This document shows, piece by piece, positions 44,137-51,100 of a stretch of 64,000 nt of DNA (position 1 is its first letter; the number at the start of each line of letters is the position of its first letter). The DNA comes from Planctomycetota bacterium. GTDB lineage: Bacteria > Planctomycetota > GCA-002687715. The stretch is from contig SIAO01000004.1 of NCBI GenBank assembly GCA_009691765.1, positions 1 to 64,000 of the forward strand, in the 5' to 3' direction. A model generated the notes under the pieces. It was not told the DNA's origin. It saw only the letters and a list, made by a program, of their open reading frames with translations, and did no database searches. The position numbers were made by a program, and so were the translations under genes.

Positions 44137-45600
44137 ATGTGGTCTCGTTTTCTCCTCGTGGCTGCGCTTGCAGCCGTCACCCTTCCCGCTCAAGTCCTCG
44201 ACGCAACCATTGCGGTCAGCGACAACCAGTCCGGTAGTGCGGACACGGTCTTCGGCGTCGCCCGCGACGCAAGCGGCACCAAGCTCTATGCAGCGCTGTG
44301 CGGCAACCTTGCGCCGTGGACTTCACCGCCCGCACAGTGGGGCAACTACAACAATGACAATGTGGTGCGCATCGACCTCGCGAGCGGTTTGCAAGACGCC
44401 ACCGGTGTTTGTGGTCTGTTTCCCGAAGAGATCGCTCTCACGCGCAACCCTGATGGCAGCACTCGCCATGTGTGGGTGAGCAACAGCTCTTCGGGCACAG
44501 TGACACGATTGAACGCGGATCTCACGGGCGCGCTGGACATCAACCTCACTCCCTGCTGGGGATCCAACTTCGGCAGCGTCTGGCCCTTCGGCATCCTCGC
44601 GTCTGCGGACAGCAGCCGCGTCTACGTTCAAGGCACAGCTTGCGGAACACTCGATGCCATTGATGCCGTGCCGACCAGTCCGACTTTCAGCACCATCGTC
44701 AGCACCATCAATGTGCCAGACATGTTTGGTCGCCCGGTGTGGGTGTCAGCGCAGGTGGTTGCAGTTCCATACACCACCTACAACTACGATCCCATCCTGG
44801 GCTATTCCACCTCGTCGGTCACGGGGATCAAGCTTGTGGATGTGCAGTTGGGCGCCGTGGTCGCCACCATCAGCGCTGGCCCTTTGCAACTCTTTGCCTA
44901 TCCAAGCATCACTGACATTGTCTGCACACCTGCGGGCAAAGTCCTCGGTGCTGTGGGCTATAGCATGGCTCCGCAACTCGTGGAGTTCGATGTTGCAAGT
45001 GGCAGCGTCAGCCGCACGCTCAATTTCTCACCTATCTTGGTGGGCCTTGGGCTGCATGGCGTGGGCTTGTCCCCCGACGCTGCCACCTGCGTCATCACGG
45101 ACATGCTCGGCCAACAGGTGGTGTTCGTGGATGTTGATGCGCTCGCGCTCACGGGCATCGTTTCCACTGGCGCAGGCTCGCAGCCCAACGAGACAGTCTT
45201 TTCGCGTGATGGCAGCCGCATGTATGTCAGCCATCAAGGCGCACCGGTGATTCAACGCTGGAGGCAACTGCCTGGCTACGACCTTCGGCTCACCATTCCG
45301 ACAGCGCCCCTTTCAGGCAGCACAGCCAATATCACGCTCGGCAACATCGAGGCATCCAGTCTCGCCGGTTTGTTCATCAGCCTCACGCCCGGTCCTACAC
45401 CCCTCGGACCTTTGACCCTCGGTTTGGGCCTGCCCTTCGAGTTCTTCGCGCTAGTCGCTGGCGACGCCGATGGCCGGTCCGCGCTGCCTGTAACCGTGCC
45501 AATGGGCTTCGCGGGCCTGAGTTTCTGGTTTCAAGCCGCGACCGTAGATGCAGATAGCGCGCTACGCCTCTCCAATACCGTGCAAGTCACGGTGCAGTAG
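44137..45600 (+). CDS. Secreted beta-propeller protein under B12 riboswitch control
   Basis: The 487-residue protein has a signal peptide ending TLPA before Q19. Repeats with SADTVFGVARDASGTKLYA, WVSNSSSGTVTRLN and AATCVITDMLGQQVVFVDVD make a YncE/NHL-like seven-bladed beta-propeller, followed by a C-terminal beta-domain (about 385-487) with the recurring pattern LPVTVPxGxAGLSFWFQA. AGGGAG precedes the ATG. YncE-like propellers are predicted near B12 transport genes in other phyla, so a corrinoid-binding or uptake role is plausible. No BtuB-like receptor is in the window; this is inference from the riboswitch. Confidence 0.85.
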   Translation: MWSRFLLVAALAAVTLPAQVLDATIAVSDNQSGSADTVFGVARDASGTKLYAALCGNLAPWTSPPAQWGNYNNDNVVRIDLASGLQDATGVCGLFPEEIALTRNPDGSTRHVWVSNSSSGTVTRLNADLTGALDINLTPCWGSNFGSVWPFGILASADSSRVYVQGTACGTLDAIDAVPTSPTFSTIVSTINVPDMFGRPVWVSAQVVAVPYTTYNYDPILGYSTSSVTGIKLVDVQLGAVVATISAGPLQLFAYPSITDIVCTPAGKVLGAVGYSMAPQLVEFDVASGSVSRTLNFSPILVGLGLHGVGLSPDAATCVITDMLGQQVVFVDVDALALTGIVSTGAGSQPNETVFSRDGSRMYVSHQGAPVIQRWRQLPGYDLRLTIPTAPLSGSTANITLGNIEASSLAGLFISLTPGPTPLGPLTLGLGLPFEFFALVAGDADGRSALPVTVPMGFAGLSFWFQAATVDADSALRLSNTVQVTVQ

Positions 45601-45638
45601 CCGAAGTTCGACTATCGGCCATCAAGACCCACTGACGA

Positions 45639-45842
45639 CCCCGCGGGAACCGATCTTGGCTCCCGTGGGGCCGTTCCCGTATACTCCCGGCACTCCATCC
45701 CAGGCCTCTCGGTCGGAGAGGCCCGGGACCCGACGAAGGGGGCTTCGGTCCACGAGCCCGATAGCCCCTGACGGGTCCCTGCTCCCGCGACGGGATTCTC
45801 CCATCGCAACAAGGGATCCGGCCACGTCGGGGCATGAGCCCC
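45639..45842 (+). other. Highly structured intergenic/leader RNA region
   Basis: The 314-base gap between the propeller and FGE-like genes holds at least four hairpins: a 13-bp stem with one mismatch at 45639-45670 (loop GATCTT); an 8-bp perfect stem GGCCTCTC/GAGAGGCC at 45703-45723; a nested structure at 45725-45779 with outer stem GGGACCCG/CGGGTCCC and inner stem AGGGG/CCCCT; and GGGGC/GCCCC at 45829-45842. A promoter lies inside. This could be a leader of the gene at 45915 or an independent RNA. It does not match riboswitch classes I know. Confidence 0.6.
45656..45685 (+). promoter_or_regulatory. Candidate promoter before the structured leader
   Basis: TTGGCT (45656-45661) and TATACT (45680-45685) are separated by 18 bases, close to the sigma-70 consensus. 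Transcription would start near 45692 and give a 5' leader of about 220 bases containing the second to fourth hairpins. The first hairpin lies across the -35. Confidence 0.45.
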
Positions 45843-45914
45843 TGCGCGATAGATGTGAAGTCCATAGTGCTACCCACGGCGCTGGCTGTAGGCAGTTTAG
45901 GAGTGCATTAAGCA

Positions 45915-48050
45915 ATGTCTGGAGCTTTCGCCCGCCTCATCGTGCTCGCTGTATTGGTTGGAATTGCATTGCCGCTCGCAACGGCGCAAGACAACCCTGA
46001 CAAGCTGAAGCTTCAAAAAGACATTGCCGCCCTCGACACGCAGCTTCGTAACGACGAAGAGCGGATCCAAAAAAAGCGGACCGACTTCCAAGCCGAATTC
46101 GCGCGCTTGAACGCAGCAGAAGTGCGCACGAAAATCGCAGCGAAGCTCGGCCAGATTCTCGGCTCGCAGCAGGCGAACCTGAAGGGCCCGAACGCCACTG
46201 AGACCCGCGCGGCCATGCGGAAAGAAGTCTTTGCCACGCTCAAAGATCTCGTTGGGTCCGGCTTCGCCGCCATGCTGGACGAAGACCTCGTCAACAACAT
46301 CGCCGACCGGTTCATCGAGAGCGGTCGCGCAGACCCTGCTCGCATCCTCGCCATGACCGTCACAGACAGTCTCGGCGAAGACAGCTTCGATAAGACTTTC
46401 GACGATGTGATCCGCCCCGAGTTATCGAAGGGCATTGCGCTCGTGCAGAAACGGCGTGACGAAGCGTGTCGGCGTTTGGATGCGATGAACGAAGCTGATG
46501 CGGCGCGCAAAGCCGGTGTGCCTGCAGGCATGATCACAGTGCCGGGCGGCCAGTATCAGGTCGGCATCACCGAAGCTGATCTGCGTAAGCTCGCTTTGAA
46601 GTTGCGCTATGGCGACAACCTCGATTCGTTGATCTTGCAATGGCGCTCGACAGAGCCGCAGCAAGTCACACTCGACAACTACTTCCTCGACCGCAACGAA
46701 GTGACCTGCGCGTGGTGGGCTGCATACCTCAAAGAGAATCCCAAGGGTGCCGTGCCGATGAATTGGAGCGACGGCAAAATGCCTGACGGCTGGGAACAAC
46801 GCCCCGTCACCGGCATCAGCTTTGAAGATGCCGAAGCCTTCGCGCAATGGTGCGGACGCCGTTTGCCCACCGAAGCGGAATGGGAAACGGCAGCTCGTTA
46901 CACCAAGCAACCCGGCAAAGAACCGCGCTTCTGGCCGTGGGGCGAATGGGACCGTGAATTGCGCTGCAATTACGACGGTGCCGCCAACCACGCTGGCCGC
47001 CGCGCCACGCCACCGAATCAGCCCCCCATGCTCCCCGTGGGTAGCTTCCCTTCAGGCCGTAGCGAACTTGGTTTCGATGACCTCGCCGGCAATGCCTACG
47101 AAATGACCAGTTCCCCCTTTGAGCCCTACAAGGGCTTCAAGGGCGCCACGATCAATCGACGCCGCGTTTCCAGCGCCGATTTCAATGCAGATGAAATCAC
47201 GCTGCGTGGCGGCGATTGCGGCAAACGCGATGTGATCGTGTCCAGTTTTTCGCGTCTCGGATTCCCACGGGAACAGAAAGCCATGTGGGTGGGCTTCCGC
47301 ACCGCAGCATCAGCGTTGCGCGGCAAGGACGCCGTGGATTGGCTCGTGGGTCGCGGACAGCTCCGTGCGTGGCTCGTGGATTACGAACCGCTGGCCGGCG
47401 ATGTCATGCAGCATCGCAAGCATGCCGAACTGGATAGCAGCAATCCTCTGGCGATCGGCGCACTGATGAAGGGCGGCTGGGAAAGCACGACGGGTCTGCC
47501 TGCACGCGCTTCCTTCGTCACTATCGTGAATAGAAAGTGCGATGAGCTCCGCGACTTCAGCACGCTGAAGCAATACGCCTCGGCCGAGAAATCGAAGCGC
47601 GTCATGCTTGGGTTTGTGCACACGGACATTGGCTTTGCGAATCCTCCGCTGCCGCCCGGAGATTACTTCGTTCATTGGCAAGCAGCGGCCACCATCGAGA
47701 ACGGCCCTGAATCACCAACTGAGGCTATTGACCGCCTGAAGGCTGGCACCGATCTCGCTCTCAATCGCAGCGTGAAAGTGCCCGACTCGTTCATTATTGA
47801 GCGCCGTGGCGGATCCAAACCCTATTCGATCTACATCGAGTCCTTCCCGCCCCCCGTGGTGGCCGATGCCCAAGGCACACGCGTGATTGCCAGTCCAAGC
47901 AGCGACACGGTGGAACTCGTGTATTCCTTCCCCATCAAGAGTCTACAGAAGAAGTCCTTCGTCATCTCACTGGTGCTGAAAACCAGCCCGGCAGAGAAAG
48001 ACGCAAGCGGCGCCATCGTGAAAGTCGGCGACGCCGCCGCACTGAAGTAG
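45915..48050 (+). CDS. Secreted FGE/sulfatase-modifying-factor-like protein with N-terminal coiled coil
   Basis: The 711-residue protein has a signal peptide ending ATA before Q25, a charged coiled-coil segment (about 28-80) and a SUMF1/FGE-sulfatase domain (about 205-430) with GMITVPGGQYQVG, RRLPTEAEWETAARY, GNAYEMTSS and FRTA. In true formylglycine-generating enzymes the stretch before FR carries two active Cys; here RGGDCGKRDV has one and the second is Ser, so oxidase activity is doubtful. The C-terminal 270 residues are unassigned. AGGAG lies 11 bases before ATG. The FGE-like fold in such proteins often serves ligand or peptide binding. Confidence 0.85.
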   Translation: MSGAFARLIVLAVLVGIALPLATAQDNPDKLKLQKDIAALDTQLRNDEERIQKKRTDFQAEFARLNAAEVRTKIAAKLGQILGSQQANLKGPNATETRAAMRKEVFATLKDLVGSGFAAMLDEDLVNNIADRFIESGRADPARILAMTVTDSLGEDSFDKTFDDVIRPELSKGIALVQKRRDEACRRLDAMNEADAARKAGVPAGMITVPGGQYQVGITEADLRKLALKLRYGDNLDSLILQWRSTEPQQVTLDNYFLDRNEVTCAWWAAYLKENPKGAVPMNWSDGKMPDGWEQRPVTGISFEDAEAFAQWCGRRLPTEAEWETAARYTKQPGKEPRFWPWGEWDRELRCNYDGAANHAGRRATPPNQPPMLPVGSFPSGRSELGFDDLAGNAYEMTSSPFEPYKGFKGATINRRRVSSADFNADEITLRGGDCGKRDVIVSSFSRLGFPREQKAMWVGFRTAASALRGKDAVDWLVGRGQLRAWLVDYEPLAGDVMQHRKHAELDSSNPLAIGALMKGGWESTTGLPARASFVTIVNRKCDELRDFSTLKQYASAEKSKRVMLGFVHTDIGFANPPLPPGDYFVHWQAAATIENGPESPTEAIDRLKAGTDLALNRSVKVPDSFIIERRGGSKPYSIYIESFPPPVVADAQGTRVIASPSSDTVELVYSFPIKSLQKKSFVISLVLKTSPAEKDASGAIVKVGDAAALK

Positions 48051-48121
48051 CCAAAGCGAACACGAGGATGCTGTGCAGAGCCGCCTCAAATAGGACGGGC
48101 TGCACTTATGGCGCGCTGGCC

Positions 48122-51049
48122 CTACTTGGCGGGTTGGGCCGAACTGGCTTTGAAGAAAAGGCCCACATCTACGGCGCCGGGGCCGCCCGTGTTTTTTACA
48201 TGCACTGCAATCAGGTTTTGGCCAAGGTGGAGAGTCGCGACAGCCTCAGCGCTCAAGTCCATGCTCTTGTAGTTCTGAGAGGTGAACGGAACTTCGCCCG
48301 CAAAAACACCGTTGATCCAAATGCTGGCGGTGTCATCGGCGAGAACATCGAGGCTCCATGTGCCTTCGTGCAATTGCCGCACCTCGAATTCTTCGCGCAG
48401 CCATAGTGATTCGCCTTCCCACGCGGTGCGCGCAGGCGTGCGACCAGCGGGCATAACACCAAAAGGGCCTGGCCCCTCATTCCAACCCAGCGCCTTGCGG
48501 AATCCAACCGTTTCCCAGCCATCCTCCGGCATGGAAGCGGTGTAACGCCAGCGAACGGCGGCATTCTCGCGCCCAGGCGGCACGATGACCTGCAGTGCGC
48601 CGCCGAGCGCTTGCATGGAAGCATCTTCAGGATGTGCCTGCACAAACAATTCCACCTCCGCGAATCCGGTGGACTTGTAGGAACCTGCATAGGTGCTGAG
48701 AACGCTCAGCTTGAGTGTGCGCACAAGCGTCTTGGGAAAACTAATGGCATGCTTGCGGTTCGCATCGTCATTCAGGCGCACGAGGAAGGGCGGTTCGTTA
48801 TTGATGCGTACTTGCACATCGCGTGGACGCGACCAGTACTTCTCGCCATTGGGCCAGTGCACCGGGAAACCAAGCTTGACCACGGAGGCTTGTGCCGGTC
48901 GCGCGAGCCGAAGCGTCAGGCTTGGCTGTGAATCTTTTTCATCGCAGAGCCACATGATGGTCTGCCGTCCGTCGATGGCCCCTGCGGCCGTGGTGCCGTC
49001 ACGCTCAGAAGAGCTCACTGCGATGGTGGGGCGATCGCGCTGCATCAGGTTTTGCCCGGCGTCACGCACCGCTTCCGCATACCGCGCCGTCACAACGCTA
49101 TCCACGCGCAACGAAAGCACCGCGGACACTTCTTCGCCACACGCTGCGCCCTCGGCATTCACGAAACTCATGCGGCCTTGGACTTTCCAGACTCCGTTGT
49201 CGGGCGCCTGCCAGCGCGTCGCATAGGCTTCACTGCGCGGATCGGCATGCGGTGCATTGATACAAGCCACTTCCGCTTCGTTCACATACCAGCGAACGCA
49301 CACGGCTTTTTCGTTCTTCGCCAAACGCTCTTCGACGCTCTTGCCTACCGAACGCACCCAGAATGAAGGAGGCCATTCAGCGCTCGCTCCAATAGCAACA
49401 CCGCTGCCAGACGCCGACGCATTGACGTCGCGAGGTGCTGGTGCAGTCGTGCCTGTGCCACGGCGCAAGAAGAGCAAGGCGAAACACGTGTCGGAGTCTT
49501 CATCCGCAATAGACCAACTGCCCGTCGCCGCTTGACGACGCACGATGCTGCGCGCACCCTCTTGATACCAGTCATGCTCGCCAATAAGCCTTTGATGAGA
49601 AAGCGATCCGACCCGTTCGAGGCCATAGAGCCAGTAATAGAGCCAACGGTCAGCACCCTTCGCGGGATTGAATTTGCCTTCGACATTCTGCTCGACGGAC
49701 CAGTGTTCCTTCAGCCAGCCCATGCCGAGGCGCGCGCCAGCTTCCGCACGCAACACCGCAGGTTCGGAGGCCTTGCCCAAGGTTTTCAATTCACTAGCGC
49801 AAATCAGCAGGCAGCCGGTGCCCGCGGCGGTGAGACTGGAGGTGGGCATACTGCCCTTGCAATAACCAAACCCGCCATAGCTCTCTTGCCTTTCGCAAAG
49901 CCATTCGCTCACGCGCAACCAAATCTGCTCATCAACATCCACACCCGCATGGGTTGCAGCGCGCAGTCCGAGGAGCGCGTATTGAGTGTTGGAAAGATCT
50001 GCGTGGATGCCACGAGGATTTCCGTGATTCCCGGGATAGCCCCATTCGCCGGGATACACGCCGGGCCCGGCGCCAACGCTCTGCACAACTTGCTTCGCGA
50101 GCTGCGCAAGAATGGGTTTGTGCTTCGGATCGCCGAAGGCTCCGAGCGCCATCATGGTGCAGCCCGCGTCGTAGGTGCGCGTGGGCCGCTCACGTTCCAA
50201 CCATGCAATTCCAGAGCGCAAGGCCGGGTGATCCGTAGGCAATCCACATTTGATCAAGGTGTAGAGCGCGAGGCCTGTCATTCCAGCGCGGTATGTTCCC
50301 GCATCTGGACCACGCCAAGTGCCATCAATCGCTTGGCAATTCAGTAACCACTGCACACCAAGATCGATGCTCGCATTCACAGTCGCGACAGCCACTGCGG
50401 CTTCCGCTGGCAACAACTTGTCTGGGTTGGTGGCTGCGGTTGCGCTCAAGCGAAAACGGCCAAGTCCATGTCCTGCCCAGCCCGAATCAAAAACGAGCTT
50501 CACGGTCACTTGCGTCTGAGCCTTGAGTTCGCGCGGTTTCTCGCAGACCAAATAGAGGAAGCGGTCTTGCCGGCTCGAGCCTCCATCAATCACCCAACCT
50601 GTCATGGTGCCGATCACACGATCGATCACCGTGCCATGGGCATCAGGCTGCGAGCCTTGATAGCGCAGCTCGTCCGACGCTGTGCGCAAGAAACTGATAG
50701 GAGTGACTCGGCGTTGCCCTTGAGCGTGAGCTGACGCTTCAAACTCGGTGAGCACCATGTGACTGTTGACGGCCCGCCCGGGACCTCGCAGCGGCAACGA
50801 GTCATGCGTCAATGCTTCCAGCCTGAATGCAGACACTGAGCGGAGGTCTGTCGTACAAGTGATCAAATACGTGGAGGCCTCAGGATTCGGGCCGCTCACC
50901 AGCACCGATGCGTCGGGCAAAACCTCAAAGGTCTCACCCCCCTTGCTCTCGACCGAACGGACGCTCAGCACGGTCCAGCCAGCGTCTTGAGCGAAGCCGG
51001 GAACAAGAAACACAATCAACAAAAGTAAGGCGCGGGCAGAATGAAGCAT
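48122..51049 (-). CDS. Secreted alpha/alpha-toroid protein with discoidin-like and galactose-binding-like domains
   Basis: The 975-residue protein has a signal peptide ending PGFA before Q22. From about 225 to 560 it contains prenyltransferase/squalene-cyclase-type toroid repeats (INASIDLGVQWLLNCQ-like helices, GMTGLALYTLIKCG, YGGFGYCKG), then a discoidin (F5/8 C)-like stretch (about 690-830, DGRQTIMWLCDEKD, SVVKLGFPVHWPNG) and a C-terminal jelly-roll domain. No DDxD or DxDD motif marks it as an enzyme. It is likely a large surface or periplasmic binding protein. MLHSARALL is taken as the start; no strong ribosome binding site is seen. Confidence 0.82.
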   Translation of the reverse strand: MLHSARALLLLIVFLVPGFAQDAGWTVLSVRSVESKGGETFEVLPDASVLVSGPNPEASTYLITCTTDLRSVSAFRLEALTHDSLPLRGPGRAVNSHMVLTEFEASAHAQGQRRVTPISFLRTASDELRYQGSQPDAHGTVIDRVIGTMTGWVIDGGSSRQDRFLYLVCEKPRELKAQTQVTVKLVFDSGWAGHGLGRFRLSATAATNPDKLLPAEAAVAVATVNASIDLGVQWLLNCQAIDGTWRGPDAGTYRAGMTGLALYTLIKCGLPTDHPALRSGIAWLERERPTRTYDAGCTMMALGAFGDPKHKPILAQLAKQVVQSVGAGPGVYPGEWGYPGNHGNPRGIHADLSNTQYALLGLRAATHAGVDVDEQIWLRVSEWLCERQESYGGFGYCKGSMPTSSLTAAGTGCLLICASELKTLGKASEPAVLRAEAGARLGMGWLKEHWSVEQNVEGKFNPAKGADRWLYYWLYGLERVGSLSHQRLIGEHDWYQEGARSIVRRQAATGSWSIADEDSDTCFALLFLRRGTGTTAPAPRDVNASASGSGVAIGASAEWPPSFWVRSVGKSVEERLAKNEKAVCVRWYVNEAEVACINAPHADPRSEAYATRWQAPDNGVWKVQGRMSFVNAEGAACGEEVSAVLSLRVDSVVTARYAEAVRDAGQNLMQRDRPTIAVSSSERDGTTAAGAIDGRQTIMWLCDEKDSQPSLTLRLARPAQASVVKLGFPVHWPNGEKYWSRPRDVQVRINNEPPFLVRLNDDANRKHAISFPKTLVRTLKLSVLSTYAGSYKSTGFAEVELFVQAHPEDASMQALGGALQVIVPPGRENAAVRWRYTASMPEDGWETVGFRKALGWNEGPGPFGVMPAGRTPARTAWEGESLWLREEFEVRQLHEGTWSLDVLADDTASIWINGVFAGEVPFTSQNYKSMDLSAEAVATLHLGQNLIAVHVKNTGGPGAVDVGLFFKASSAQPAK

Positions 51050-51100
51050 GGCGATGGGGAGTTCGCTGCTCGAACGGCGGAAGCGTATCACCCCGGCGCA

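Noticed and set aside
45700-45842. Glycine riboswitch
   Set aside because: GGAGAG and a GAAGGGGGC-like stretch are present, but the conserved second half of the aptamer (CAGG and AAAGGACAG) is missing.
45601-45914. SRP RNA, tmRNA or RNase P RNA
   Set aside because: None of the universally conserved segments (SRP GGAA tetraloop block, tmRNA-like ends, RNase P GAGGAAAGTCC) is present. 6S RNA cannot be excluded without a covariance model.
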